Shown: positions 33,763 through 42,938, numbered from the stretch's first letter. The stretch is 64,000 nucleotides of DNA from Microbacterium sp. cf046 (GCF_900114345.1 NZ_FOZJ01000002.1:1054001-1118000), one strand, 5' to 3'. A program made the numbers and translations. Notes: generated by a model not told the origin, from the sequence alone.

Positions 33763-34233
33763 TCACCGCGGATCGAGCGTCTCGCTGAGCTCCGCGAGGA
33801 ATCGCGTGATCACGGCCAGTTCGCCGTCCTCGTAGCGATCCGCCACTCCGCGCATTCTGCGCAGGCGCTCGCCGAAGTGGCGGAAGAAGCTGCTGCGGGA
33901 CTCGTCGGTGAGCACCACGATCCGGGCGCGGCGGTCGCTCGGATGCGGGCGGCGCTCGATGTGCCCGGAAGCCGAGAGCCGGTCCAGGAGCTTCGTGGTC
34001 GAGGCCGTCGAGATGCGCAAGTGGTCCGCGACCTGGTGCGGGCTGACGGTCTCACCGCGACCCTCGCGGACGATCAGCATTCGCAGCGCAGCGAGGTCGG
34101 TGGCGTTCATCTCCATGTCGCCCTTCATGCCGCCGTGCATCCTGTCCATGGCGTCGCTGAAAGCCCGGACGGCTTGCAGAACCTCCATGACCGCCTGATC
34201 ATGGGGTGTATGCGCGAGCCACGGCTGCGTCAT
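33763..34233 (-). CDS. MarR family regulator, probable carotenoid repressor
   Basis: A 156-residue MarR protein. The winged helix includes TDLAALRMLIVREGRG, QVADHLRISTASTTKLLDRLSASGHIERRPHPSDRRARIVVLT, then a C-terminal dimer helix. It is divergent from the carotenoid operon, exactly where CrtR (also MarR type, released by geranylgeranyl diphosphate) sits in Corynebacterium glutamicum. A perfect palindrome lies between them. I therefore infer that it controls idi-crt expression and perhaps itself, sensing an isoprenoid. ATG 34233 follows a GGAG ribosome site. Confidence 0.9.
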   Translation of the reverse strand: MTQPWLAHTPHDQAVMEVLQAVRAFSDAMDRMHGGMKGDMEMNATDLAALRMLIVREGRGETVSPHQVADHLRISTASTTKLLDRLSASGHIERRPHPSDRRARIVVLTDESRSSFFRHFGERLRRMRGVADRYEDGELAVITRFLAELSETLDPR

Positions 34234-34276
34234 GTGGACACTCCTTCACTCCCCTTGTATCATCGGGCGAAAGATA

Positions 34277-34295
34277 TCGCTAGCTAAACTAGCGA
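34277..34295. promoter_or_regulatory. Palindromic operator between marR and the carotenoid operon
   Basis: The 7-bp arms TCGCTAG (34277-34283) and CTAGCGA (34289-34295) form a perfect inverted repeat with a 5-bp spacer CTAAA. It lies 44 bp before the marR start and 15 bp before idi, next to the AGGAGG ribosome site at 34301-34306. Its size fits a MarR dimer site placed to control both directions. Confidence 0.8.
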
Positions 34296-34310
34296 ATTAG
34301 AGGAGGATTC

Positions 34311-34868
34311 ATGAGCGACGTCGACCACGTGGTCCTCCTCGATGACGAGGGGCGGCCGATCGGAACCGCGCCGAAGAGCAGCGTCCACGGCACCGACACC
34401 GCGCTCCACCTCGCCTTCTCGTGCCACGTCATGAACGACGACGGGCAGGTTCTGGTGACCCGCCGGGCTCTGGGCAAGTCGACGTGGCCGGGCGTGTGGA
34501 GCAACTCCTTCTGCGGCCACCCTCGGCCGGCAGAACCCGTGCTGACGGCGGTCCATCGACGCGCCGAGTACGAACTGGGGATCGCGCTCACCGACATCGA
34601 GCTCGCGCTCCCCCTGTTCCGCTATCGTGCGGTCGACACCAGCGGGATCGTCGAATACGAGGTGTGCCCGGTCTACACCGCGCGCACGTCCGACGAGCCC
34701 GTCCTGAATCCGCTCGAGGTCGTGGAAGCGAAGTGGGTCGACCCCGCCGATCTCGCGACTTCCCTCACCGCGACGCCCTGGGCGTTCAGTCCGTGGCTGG
34801 TGCTCCAGGCCGAGCAGCTGCACCTGTTCGGCTCGGAGCCCGCGCTGCAGCGACGACGGGCCTCATGA
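34311..34868 (+). CDS. idi: Isopentenyl-diphosphate delta-isomerase (type 1)
   Basis: A 185-residue Nudix-type enzyme that interconverts IPP and DMAPP, the starting step for making longer prenyl chains. The catalytic Cys68 sits in VWSNSFCGHPRPAE, and the glutamate in VEYEVCPVY supplies the second acid; HLAFSCHVMND and TRRALGKSTWPG match the family. The AGGAGG at 34301-34306 is 4 bp before ATG 34311, one of the strongest sites in the window. It starts the seven-gene carotenoid operon, and its stop overlaps the crtE start by 4 bp (ATGA), so the whole chain is translationally coupled. Confidence 0.96.
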   Translation: MSDVDHVVLLDDEGRPIGTAPKSSVHGTDTALHLAFSCHVMNDDGQVLVTRRALGKSTWPGVWSNSFCGHPRPAEPVLTAVHRRAEYELGIALTDIELALPLFRYRAVDTSGIVEYEVCPVYTARTSDEPVLNPLEVVEAKWVDPADLATSLTATPWAFSPWLVLQAEQLHLFGSEPALQRRRAS

Positions 34869-35920
34869 TCCCGCTCGCCACGCGAGCGGCCATCGACGAG
34901 ACGATCGACTGCTCGATGAGTCGGATCCGTCGGAGGTCGATCGAGCTGGGCGGCGGGTTCGAGGAGCTCGGAGACGCGGTCGGTCGCGCCGCCATGGGCG
35001 GCAAGCGCTTCCGGCCCGCGCTGGTCGCGGCATCCTTCGCGGCGTTCGGCGGAGAGCTCGACGAAGCGAACACGCTCTACAGCGTGGCCGCCGCCTTCGA
35101 GCTCCTGCACACTGCGTTCGTCGTCCATGACGACGTGATCGATCACGACACGATCCGGCGCGGCATCCCCAACGTCGCAGGCGAATTCCGGCGGCGGGCA
35201 CGGGACCGCGGGGCCGACGCCGCCGGAGCGGCGACGCTCGGAGACGCGGCCGCGATCCTCGCAGGCGACCTGCTCCTGCACGAGGCGTCGCGACTCATCG
35301 CCCTCGCCGACGTGTCGCCCGGGGTCCGTGCCGAGTTGTTCGGCCTGCTCGACGACGCGATCTACGTCTCGGCGGCCGGCGAGCTCGCCGATGTCGAGAA
35401 CGCGGTGATGCCCGACTACGCCGAAGCCGAGGCGATTTTCAATGCGACCTTCAACAAGACGGCGGTCTACTCGTTCAGCGCGCCGCTGTGCGCCGGCGCC
35501 GTCCTCGCGGGCGCGCCGGCTGAGGCGGTCGCGGCCCTCGACGCCGAAGGCGGCCGTCTGGGCCTCGCATTCCAGCTCGTCGACGACCTGATCGGCGCTT
35601 TCGGATCGGCCGAACAGGCCGGCCGGGACGAGGGAGGAGACCTCCGCGAGTCCAAGCGCACGCCGCTGATCGCGCTCGCCCGGCAGACACCCTCCTGGTC
35701 CCGAGTGAACGACGCGCTCGCGGTCGCGCACACCGGGCCGATCGCCGTGCGCGAAGCACAGCTCGCGCTCGAGGAGAGCGGCGCCCGCGTCCGCCTGCGG
35801 ATGCTGATCGACGACACCCTCGCCGGAGTGCGCTCCGCGGCCGATGACCCGGCATTCCCCGCAGATGCACGACCGCTCATCCGGGATCTCGCCGACCGCG
35901 TCGAGGAGCGCATCCCGTGA
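34865..35920 (+). CDS. crtE: Geranylgeranyl diphosphate synthase
   Basis: A 351-residue trans-prenyltransferase. It has the first aspartate-rich motif at 89-93 (HDDVIDHD), a GKRFRPAL loop near 46-53 and the second acid motif QLVDDLIGAFGSAEQAGRD near 239, all needed for Mg2+ and diphosphate binding. It condenses IPP units to C20 for phytoene formation. ATG 34865 overlaps the idi stop. The chain length specificity cannot be confirmed by sequence alone, but its place between idi and crtB fits GGPP. Confidence 0.94.
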   Translation: MIPLATRAAIDETIDCSMSRIRRRSIELGGGFEELGDAVGRAAMGGKRFRPALVAASFAAFGGELDEANTLYSVAAAFELLHTAFVVHDDVIDHDTIRRGIPNVAGEFRRRARDRGADAAGAATLGDAAAILAGDLLLHEASRLIALADVSPGVRAELFGLLDDAIYVSAAGELADVENAVMPDYAEAEAIFNATFNKTAVYSFSAPLCAGAVLAGAPAEAVAALDAEGGRLGLAFQLVDDLIGAFGSAEQAGRDEGGDLRESKRTPLIALARQTPSWSRVNDALAVAHTGPIAVREAQLALEESGARVRLRMLIDDTLAGVRSAADDPAFPADARPLIRDLADRVEERIP

Positions 35921-36801
35921 GTGAGGATCCGACCGGGCTCGCCCTCTACGACAAGGCGGCCGAGGATGCCGCTGCCGCGGTGATCGCGGCCTACTCCACC
36001 TCCTTCGCTCTCGCCGCCCGCCTCCTGGGGGTCCGCCCTCGTCCGCACGTGCGCAACATCTACGCACTGGTGCGCATCGCGGACGAGATCGTGGACGGCC
36101 CTGCGTCCGAGGCGGGACTCGACTCGGCGGCCGAGCGCATGATCCTCGACGGACTCGAAGCGGACACGATGACCGCGATCGCCCAGGGCTTCAGCGCGAA
36201 CCTCGTGGTGCATGCGTTCGCCCGGACGGCGCGCGAGTGCGGCATCGACGAAGCGCTGATCCGGCCGTTCTTCGCATCGATGCGCACAGACCTGATGAGG
36301 ACGCGCCACGACGCGGCGTCGCACGACGACTACGTCTACGGCTCCGCCGAGGTCGTCGGACTGATGTGCCTGCAGGTGTTCGTGAACGCGGGCGCGCCGC
36401 ATCCCGTCGCACCCGAACCCGAGCTCGTCGACGGCGCACGCCGCCTGGGAGCCGCGTTCCAGGACGTCAACTTCCTGCGCGATCTCCAGCACGACGAGGG
36501 CGCCCTCGGTCGCGACTACCTCGGCATCGCGTCCGGATCCGCGACCCGCATCGATGTGCTCGACCGGATCGACGCGGATCTCGCCGCGGCGGCGGCCGTC
36601 ATCCCCCGTCTCCCGGCGGACTGCCGCCGCGCGGTGACCGCCGCCCATGACCTGTTCGCCGCGCTGTCCATGCGGCTGCGCCGTGACTCGGCATCCGATG
36701 AGCGCGTCCGCGTGCCCGATACCGTGAAGGCGACACTCGCCGCTCGTGCGTGGCTCGGCTTCGCGCCGCGCCACCCGCGCATGGCACGTGCACGCGCATG
36801 A
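35917..36801 (+). CDS. crtB: Phytoene synthase
   Basis: A 294-residue squalene/phytoene synthase. The two aspartate-rich motifs are at about 52-60 (LVRIADEIVDG) and 181-192 (QDVNFLRDLQHDEG); STSFALAARLLG and RDYLGIA also match. It joins two GGPP molecules into C40 phytoene. The start GTG 35917 overlaps the crtE stop (GTGA), and its stop overlaps the crtI start. Length is normal for actinobacterial CrtB. Confidence 0.95.
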   Translation: MSEDPTGLALYDKAAEDAAAAVIAAYSTSFALAARLLGVRPRPHVRNIYALVRIADEIVDGPASEAGLDSAAERMILDGLEADTMTAIAQGFSANLVVHAFARTARECGIDEALIRPFFASMRTDLMRTRHDAASHDDYVYGSAEVVGLMCLQVFVNAGAPHPVAPEPELVDGARRLGAAFQDVNFLRDLQHDEGALGRDYLGIASGSATRIDVLDRIDADLAAAAAVIPRLPADCRRAVTAAHDLFAALSMRLRRDSASDERVRVPDTVKATLAARAWLGFAPRHPRMARARA

Positions 36802-38402
36802 CCGGACGCGACCGATCGACGGAGGATCCCCGCATGGCGCACGATGAGAAGGGCGCCGCCGTCGTGATCGGCGCGGGCATCGCAGGTCTCGCCACGGCCG
36901 CCCTCCTGGGCGCCGAAGGGTGGGACGTGACGATCGTCGAAGCCCGCGACGAGGTCGGCGGCCGCGCCGGCTCATGGGAGCGGGACGGCTTCCGGTTCGA
37001 CACCGGCCCGAGCTGGTACTTGATGCCCGAGGTCTTCGATCACTTCTTCCGGCTGCTCGGCACGACGGCCGCCCAGGAGCTGGACCTCGTCCGCCTGGAT
37101 CCTGCCTACCGCGTGTACAGCCAGCCGAGAGCCGAGCATCCGCTGCCGCCGACGGACGTCCGATCGGGCCGGCATGAGGCCACCGCCCTGTTCGAGGCGA
37201 TCGAGCCAGGTGCGGGCGCGACGCTCGACGAGTACCTGGACTCCGCCGCCGACGCGTACGAGCTCTCCGTCTCGCGCTTCCTCTACGACACGTACGAGAC
37301 GACGGCGGGGCTGCGCGACCCGGTCCTCATGCGCCGGGCCGGACGCCTCGCCCCTCTGCTCGCACGGTCCCTCGCTCATCACGTCGAGCGTCGGTTCACC
37401 GATCCGCGGCTGCGGCAGATCCTCGGCTACCCCGCCGTCTTCCTCGGCGGTTCGCCGTACTCGGTGCCGAGCCTGTACCACCTCATGAGCCACCTCGACC
37501 TCGATGACGGCGTGCTGTATCCGCGCGGCGGCTTCACCGAGGTGATCGGCGCGGTCGAGCGGCTCGCGGTCGCGAACGGCGCCGTGATCCGGACCGGCTG
37601 CGAAGTGGTGGAGATCACGACGACGGATGCCGTGGCCACGGGCGTGCGTCTCGCGGACGGCGAGCACATCGCCGCCGACCTCGTGGTGTCCACCGCGGAC
37701 CTTCATCACACCGAGACACGACTCCTTCCCGCCGAACTGCAGACCTACCCCGAGAAGTGGTGGGCCAAGCGAACCCCGAGTCCCGGCGCGCTGCTCGTGC
37801 TGCTCGGGGTGGAGGGAGCGCTGCCGCAGCTCGCCCACCACACCCTGCTGTTCGCCGAGGACTGGCGCTCGAACTTCGAGGACATCTTCCGCGAGCCCCA
37901 CCGCATCCCGGATCCCGCGTCGCTGTACGTGTGCCGACCGAGCGCGACCGACCCCGCGGTCGCGCCGCCGGGCCACGAGAACCTCTTCGTCCTGGTGCCG
38001 ATCCCTGCCGATCCCGCCATCGGGCGCGGCGGGCTGGACGGCGACGGCGACGCCGCGGTCGAGACCGCGGCCGACCGCGTGATCCGCCAGATCTCGGACT
38101 GGTGCGGCATCCCCGATCTCGCGGAGCGTGTGGTCGTGCGTCGGACGATCGCACCCGGGGACTTCGCCGCCGACCTCCACTCGTGGCGCGGCAATGCGCT
38201 GGGCCTGGCCCACACCCTGGGTCAGAGCGCGATGTTCCGGCCGCGGAATGCGTCCAAGCGCGTGCGGGGCCTGTCCTACGCGGGCGGGTCGGCGCTGCCC
38301 GGAATCGGACTGCCGATGTGCCTCATCTCCGCCGAGCTCGTGCTCAAGCGGCTGCGCGGCGATCGCACTGCGGGTCCCCTCCCCGAACCGGCCAGGGTGT
38401 GA
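36798..38402 (+). CDS. crtI: Phytoene desaturase
   Basis: A 534-residue FAD-dependent desaturase. The N-terminal dinucleotide fold is GAAVVIGAGIAGLATAALLGAEG; the middle has YPAVFLGGSPYSVPSLYHL, and the C-terminal motif SYAGGSALPGIGLPMCLIS is the CrtI family signature. It introduces four double bonds to form lycopene. ATG 36798 overlaps the crtB stop (ATGA); an alternative start, ATG 36834 (MAHDEKG), would drop 12 non-conserved residues. The crtYe start follows 1 bp after the stop. Confidence 0.95.
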   Translation: MTGRDRSTEDPRMAHDEKGAAVVIGAGIAGLATAALLGAEGWDVTIVEARDEVGGRAGSWERDGFRFDTGPSWYLMPEVFDHFFRLLGTTAAQELDLVRLDPAYRVYSQPRAEHPLPPTDVRSGRHEATALFEAIEPGAGATLDEYLDSAADAYELSVSRFLYDTYETTAGLRDPVLMRRAGRLAPLLARSLAHHVERRFTDPRLRQILGYPAVFLGGSPYSVPSLYHLMSHLDLDDGVLYPRGGFTEVIGAVERLAVANGAVIRTGCEVVEITTTDAVATGVRLADGEHIAADLVVSTADLHHTETRLLPAELQTYPEKWWAKRTPSPGALLVLLGVEGALPQLAHHTLLFAEDWRSNFEDIFREPHRIPDPASLYVCRPSATDPAVAPPGHENLFVLVPIPADPAIGRGGLDGDGDAAVETAADRVIRQISDWCGIPDLAERVVVRRTIAPGDFAADLHSWRGNALGLAHTLGQSAMFRPRNASKRVRGLSYAGGSALPGIGLPMCLISAELVLKRLRGDRTAGPLPEPARV

Positions 38403-38403
38403 C

Positions 38404-38763
38404 GTGCCGGGGCTCTACCTCCTCGCGATCCTCGTGTCGGTCGGCGGCATCCTCGCCCTGGACGGGCGATGGCGCCTCGCCGCCTGGCGCGCGCCGGGCC
38501 GGACCGCGGCTTCGGTCCTGATCGGCACGGCCGTCTTCCTCGTGTGGGACGCCGTCGGCATCGCGACCGGCGTGTTCGTGAAGGGGGACAGTGCGCTCCT
38601 GCTCGGGATCGATCTCGCGCCGCAGCTGCCGATCGAGGAGCCCGTCTTCCTCGCGTTCCTGTGCTACCTCGGCCTGGTCGTCTGGGCGGCCGCGATGAGG
38701 ATCCTGGCCCGACGCGCGGCATCCGCGTCCTCAGAGAGTCCCCACGCGGAGCGCGGCACGTGA
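38404..38763 (+). CDS. crtYe: Lycopene cyclase subunit, first half (CrtYe/CrtYc type)
   Basis: A 119-residue membrane protein with three hydrophobic helices (LYLLAILVSVGGILALDG, ASVLIGTAVFLVWDAVGIAT, LAFLCYLGLVVWAAA) and the IDLAPQLPIEEPVFLAFLCYL acid-rich motif typical of CrtYc/CrtYe. It works only as a heterodimer with the next gene product to cyclise the ends of the C50 chain. The start is GTG 38404, 1 bp after crtI. Whether the ring is beta, gamma or epsilon type cannot be told here. Confidence 0.93.
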   Translation: MPGLYLLAILVSVGGILALDGRWRLAAWRAPGRTAASVLIGTAVFLVWDAVGIATGVFVKGDSALLLGIDLAPQLPIEEPVFLAFLCYLGLVVWAAAMRILARRAASASSESPHAERGT

Positions 38764-39077
38764 CCTACCCGCTGATCGTCGTCCCGTTCGTCCTCGTGAC
38801 GATCATCGTGAGCCTCGCGACGCTCCGGCGCCCCGGCTTCGGGCGACGGATGGCGGCCTCCGCGATCTCGGCCGCCGTGCTCGTCGCGCTGACCGCGGTC
38901 TTCGACAACGTCATGATCGCCGCGGGCCTGTTCACGTATCCCGCCGAGCATCTGAGCGGCCTGCGCATCGGACTGGCGCCTCTGGAGGACTTCGCCTATC
39001 CGCTGTGCGCGGCGTTCCTGATCCCTGCCGTCTACACGATGCTCGGGCGCCGCGCGGATCGGGAGGCGACGGCGTGA
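38760..39077 (+). CDS. crtYf: Lycopene cyclase subunit, second half (CrtYf/CrtYd type)
   Basis: A 105-residue membrane protein with three helices and the paired motif DNVMIAAGLFTYPAEHLSG...IGLAPLEDFAYPLCAAF, the counterpart of the acidic APLEDF signature in CrtYd/CrtYf. It overlaps crtYe by 4 bp (GTGA), so the two subunits should be made in equal amount. The Pro-Leu-Glu-Asp-Phe residues are intact, so the pair is expected to be active. Confidence 0.93.
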   Translation: MTYPLIVVPFVLVTIIVSLATLRRPGFGRRMAASAISAAVLVALTAVFDNVMIAAGLFTYPAEHLSGLRIGLAPLEDFAYPLCAAFLIPAVYTMLGRRADREATA

Positions 39078-39967
39078 GCGACGCACGGGCCTTGCGGCCG
39101 GCCACGGTGCTCGGACAGCTGCTCGTGGCGTCTCGCCCGGTCAGCTGGATCAACACCGCCTACCCGTTCGCGGCCGCGTATGTGATGACCACGCGCGAGG
39201 TCGATGCGGCGCTCGTGATCGGGACGCTGTTCTTCCTGATCCCGTACAACCTGGCGATGTACGGCATCAACGACGTGTTCGACTACGAATCCGATCTGCG
39301 CAATCCGCGCAAGGGCGGTGCGCACGGTGCGGTGCTCGATCGCAGGATGCACCGGATCACGCTGTGGGCGGCGGCGCTCTCCTGCCTGCCGTTCGTCGTG
39401 TTCCTGGTGGTCGTCGGATCCCCGCTGTCGTGGGCGGTGCTCGCGGCGAGCCTGTTCTTCGTCGTCTTCTACAGTGCACCGCCGCTGCGGCTGAAGGAGG
39501 TCCCGTTCGCGGACTCTGTGACCTCCAGCATCCACTTCTTCTCCCCCGCCGTGTACGGGCTCGTCCTCGCCGGTGCGACCTGGACGTGGCAGCTCGCCGC
39601 GGTGATCCTCGCGTTCGCCCTCTGGGGCGTCGCCTCTCATGCGTTCGGGGCGGTGCAGGATGTCGTCGCGGACCGGGAGGCCGGGATCTCGTCGATCGCG
39701 ACCGCCCGCGGAGCCAGGTGGACGGTGTGGTTCTCGCTCGGCTGCTATGCCGCGGCCGGGCTCGTCATGCTGGTGACACCTTGGCCCGGCCCACTGGCCG
39801 CGCTCGTCGCGGTCGGTTACATCGCGACCGTGTGGCCGTTCCGCTCGATCACGGACGAGACGGCCGAACGCGCGACCGCGGGGTGGCGACGCTTCCTCTG
39901 GGTGAACCAGATCGCCGGCTTCGCGATCACGCTGCTGCTGATCTGGTCCTGGTTCCTCACCGACTGA
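39074..39967 (+). CDS. crtEb: Lycopene elongase (UbiA-type C50 prenyltransferase)
   Basis: A 297-residue membrane prenyltransferase of the UbiA family. The metal-binding motif NDVFDYESD (about 77-85) and the later aspartate motif DVVADREAG (about 196-204) are intact; the protein has about eight helices. In actinobacteria this elongase adds two C5 units to lycopene, giving flavuxanthin-type C50 carotenoids. It overlaps crtYf by 4 bp (GTGA) and ends the operon, with a hairpin terminator 17 bp after the stop. Gene order matches the C. glutamicum decaprenoxanthin operon. Confidence 0.94.
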   Translation: MSDARALRPATVLGQLLVASRPVSWINTAYPFAAAYVMTTREVDAALVIGTLFFLIPYNLAMYGINDVFDYESDLRNPRKGGAHGAVLDRRMHRITLWAAALSCLPFVVFLVVVGSPLSWAVLAASLFFVVFYSAPPLRLKEVPFADSVTSSIHFFSPAVYGLVLAGATWTWQLAAVILAFALWGVASHAFGAVQDVVADREAGISSIATARGARWTVWFSLGCYAAAGLVMLVTPWPGPLAALVAVGYIATVWPFRSITDETAERATAGWRRFLWVNQIAGFAITLLLIWSWFLTD

Positions 39968-39983
39968 GCCGGCGCAGACGAAG

Positions 39984-40015
39984 GGCCCCCTCGCACCGAA
40001 CGGTGGAGGGGGCCT
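39984..40015. terminator. Bidirectional terminator between crtEb and the UPF0182 gene
   Basis: A stem formed by CCCCCTC with GAGGGGG and an inner CACCG/CGGTG pair around a two-base loop, flanked by AAGGG and CCTTC. It lies between the two convergent stops (39967 and 40029) and is symmetric, so it can stop transcription from both sides. Confidence 0.85.
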
Positions 40016-40028
40016 TCAACGTGGACGG

Positions 40029-42938
40029 TTACTGCTCGCCCAGAGCGATGAGCTTCTCGACGGCCGCGGTCAGGCGCTCGTCTGCCTCGCCGTATGCGGT
40101 CCAGTCGCCGGCCTGGAGGGCCGCCTGCCGATCGAGCATGGCCTGCTGCGCGTCCTGCAGCGCAGCCTGGTACTCGTCCGTCGGCGGTTCCGTCGGCTGC
40201 GGTTCGGTGGTCTCGCCCGGCGTCGGGGTGGGCTCCGGCGTCGGACCGGGCGTCGGTGTCACGTCGGCATCACCGGTGTCGACACCGGAGTCTCCGCCGA
40301 AGAGGGCATCGAGCGCTTCGTTCAACGTGTCCTCGAATGCCACCTGGTTGCCGAACGCGACCAGCACCTTCTGCAGCTGCGGCAGCTGGGTGCCGCTGGA
40401 GGCCTGAACGAAGACCGGCTGAACGTAGAGCAGGCCGCCGCCGACCGGCAGCGTCAGCAGGTTGCCGTTGATCACCTCCGACTGCCCCTGTTTGAGCAGG
40501 TTGATCTGTGAGGAGATGAGCGGATCTGAGTTGAACGTGTTCTGCACCTGACCCGGCCCGGGGATCGTGGTGTCGGCATCCACCACGAGCATTCGAAGTT
40601 TGCCGTAGTCCGGACTCTTCACACCCGCCTTGTTGCCCGCGTTCGAATCGACGGCGAGGTACCCCATCAGCACGTTGCGGGATGCGGTGCCCTCGGATGC
40701 CGGGATGAAGCTTGTGAACATCGAGTAGGTCGGGGCGTCCTGGCCGGGCATCTGCATCGTCAGGTAGTACGGCGGCTGCAGGACGGTGTCCAGCTGCGGG
40801 TCATTCGGCGTCTGCCACGCGTTGTCGCGCTGGTAGAACGACTGCGCGTCATCGACGTGGTAGACGCCCAGGGCGTAGCGCTGAACCTTGAACAGGTCCG
40901 TCGGGTAGCGCACGTGGCTCATCAGGTCGGCCGACATGTCGCTGATCGGCTTGACCGTCGAGGGGTACACGTTCTGCCACGACTGCAGCACCGGGTCATC
41001 GGCGTCCCACGCGTACAGCGTGACGGAACCGTCGTATGCATCGACGGTCGCCTTGACCGAGTTGCGGATGTAGTTGATGTTGTCGAGCGCGAACCGCTGC
41101 GCCGACGTGTTCGAGTCGGAGATCGCCTGCTGCAGGCTCACCGTGGTGGAGTACGGGTAGTTCGCGCTGAGCGTGTAGCCGTCGATGATCCACACGATGC
41201 GACCGTCGACGACGCTCGGGTACGGGTCGCTGTCGAGCGTCAGGTATGGCGCCGCCTTCTGCACGCGCGCGCTCGGGTCGCGGTCGTAGAGGATCTGGGA
41301 GTCCTCATTGACGTTGTCGGAGAAGAGGATCTGCTCGGACTGGAACTTGAGCGCGTAGATCAGGCGGTTGAACACGCTGCCGATGTTCGGACCGCCGTCG
41401 CCGCTGAAGGTCGTCTTGGTCTCGCTCGCGTTGTCGGCGCCCGTCGGATAGTCCAGCTCGACGGGGTCCGTGCCCTCCGGCGCGCCGACGATCGAGTAGG
41501 TGGGCGAGAACTCGCCGAAGTACACGCGAGGCTCGAAGTTCTCCTGATCGGACAGGAACCCGGCTGCCGGGATGCCCCGCTCGAGGAAGACCGGATCGCC
41601 GTCGGTCGTGCGGTCGTTGCCCTTGGCCGCGACGACGCCGTATCCGTGCGTGTACACCAGGGTGGTGTTCTGCCACGACGCGGCCGCGCCGAGCTGCTCC
41701 ATGTTGAGCTCGCGGACGGAGACCACGGTGTCCTGCGAGACGCCGTCGATCGCGTACCGGTCGACGTCGAGGGGATCCGCGAACTGGTAGTAGCCGCGGA
41801 ACTGCTCGAGCTGCCGCACCGTCGGACTGATCACCGCCGGGTCCATGATGCGGATCTGGGCGGTGGTGGCGGCATCCTCGCGGAGTTGGTTCTGCTCGAC
41901 GTCGGTGACCGCCTGGAAGTTGGTCTTCTCGAGACCGTCGATGCCGTAGGCCGCTTTGGTCATGTCGATGCCACGCTGGTAGAACTCGCGCTCGAGACTG
42001 AGCTGGTTCGGCTGCACCTGGAACGTGTTGACCACCCAGGGGTAGCCGATGCCGACCACGATCGCCGAGACGATCAGCAGTGCCGTCGCGATCAGCGGAT
42101 AGCGCCACCGGCCGATGATGGCGGTGATGAAGAAGAGGATCGCGACGATGATCGCGACGATCGAGAGGATCGTCAGCCCCGGGATGATGGCGTTCACGCC
42201 CGTGTACCCGGGGCCGGTGATGCGCGCACCGGGCTCGACGAGCGTCTTGTAACGGTCCAGCCACAGGCTCGCGGCCTGCACCAGCAGGTAGAGCCCGGCG
42301 ATGACCGCGAGCTGGATGCGCGCCGCCTTGGAGATGCGCAGCTCGCGCTGACCGATCCGCACCGACCCGTACAGGTACGCCACGAGGGCGGTCACCAGGA
42401 GGCACACGATCAGCACAGCCGAGATGAAGCCCAGGAGCGCGCTGTAGAACGGCATCGCGAACAGGTAGAAGCCGGTGTCGAGGTGGAACTGCGGGTCGGT
42501 GACGTCGGTGGCCACGCCGTTGAACCACAGCCATGTGGTCTCCCACTGGGCGGATGCGGCGAACCCGGAGAAGAAGCCGAAGAAGATCGGGATCCCCCAC
42601 ATCGCCAGGCGACGCAGCGGCTCGACGACCTCCTGGTACCGGTCCAGCTGCGAGCTCAGCCGCGCGTAGACCGGGCGCAGCCGATATGCGAGCTGGATCG
42701 AAAGCCACACCGGAACGGCCATGCCGACGAAGCCGACGACGAACATCACGACGCGGGCGATCCACTGCGTGATCAGCACGGAGTCGAACCCGAGCTGTGC
42801 GTACCACTGCCAGTCCGCGTAGAGGTTGGCGAAGATGAAGAACGCCACCACGATCACGGCGATGATCGCCAGTGAGATCGCGATGACTCTGCGGGAGCGA
42901 GAGGGCGTGGCCGGGGCCGGCGCTGGGGTCGTGGTCAC
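40029..42938 (-). CDS. UPF0182 family membrane protein
   Basis: A 969-residue protein. The first third has seven or so hydrophobic helices (IAISLAIIAVIVVAFFIFANL, WIARVVMFVVGFVGMAVPVWL, then ALLGFISAVLIVCLLVTALVAYL); residues about 330-880 form a large external domain with conserved FYQRGIDMTKAAYG, VDRYAIDGVSQDTVVSVREL and YTHGYGVVAAKGNDR. The last 60 residues are a Thr/Pro/Glu-rich tail (TPGPTPEPTPTPGE). This conserved actinobacterial family has no proven function. It begins with GTG 42938. It heads the conserved block with the PDZ/S16 gene, which shares its direction. Confidence 0.93.
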   Translation of the reverse strand: MTTTPAPAPATPSRSRRVIAISLAIIAVIVVAFFIFANLYADWQWYAQLGFDSVLITQWIARVVMFVVGFVGMAVPVWLSIQLAYRLRPVYARLSSQLDRYQEVVEPLRRLAMWGIPIFFGFFSGFAASAQWETTWLWFNGVATDVTDPQFHLDTGFYLFAMPFYSALLGFISAVLIVCLLVTALVAYLYGSVRIGQRELRISKAARIQLAVIAGLYLLVQAASLWLDRYKTLVEPGARITGPGYTGVNAIIPGLTILSIVAIIVAILFFITAIIGRWRYPLIATALLIVSAIVVGIGYPWVVNTFQVQPNQLSLEREFYQRGIDMTKAAYGIDGLEKTNFQAVTDVEQNQLREDAATTAQIRIMDPAVISPTVRQLEQFRGYYQFADPLDVDRYAIDGVSQDTVVSVRELNMEQLGAAASWQNTTLVYTHGYGVVAAKGNDRTTDGDPVFLERGIPAAGFLSDQENFEPRVYFGEFSPTYSIVGAPEGTDPVELDYPTGADNASETKTTFSGDGGPNIGSVFNRLIYALKFQSEQILFSDNVNEDSQILYDRDPSARVQKAAPYLTLDSDPYPSVVDGRIVWIIDGYTLSANYPYSTTVSLQQAISDSNTSAQRFALDNINYIRNSVKATVDAYDGSVTLYAWDADDPVLQSWQNVYPSTVKPISDMSADLMSHVRYPTDLFKVQRYALGVYHVDDAQSFYQRDNAWQTPNDPQLDTVLQPPYYLTMQMPGQDAPTYSMFTSFIPASEGTASRNVLMGYLAVDSNAGNKAGVKSPDYGKLRMLVVDADTTIPGPGQVQNTFNSDPLISSQINLLKQGQSEVINGNLLTLPVGGGLLYVQPVFVQASSGTQLPQLQKVLVAFGNQVAFEDTLNEALDALFGGDSGVDTGDADVTPTPGPTPEPTPTPGETTEPQPTEPPTDEYQAALQDAQQAMLDRQAALQAGDWTAYGEADERLTAAVEKLIALGEQ

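Noticed and set aside
40857..42875. A 672-residue open frame on the plus strand
   Set aside because: It is antisense to the UPF0182 gene, which has clear helices and family motifs.
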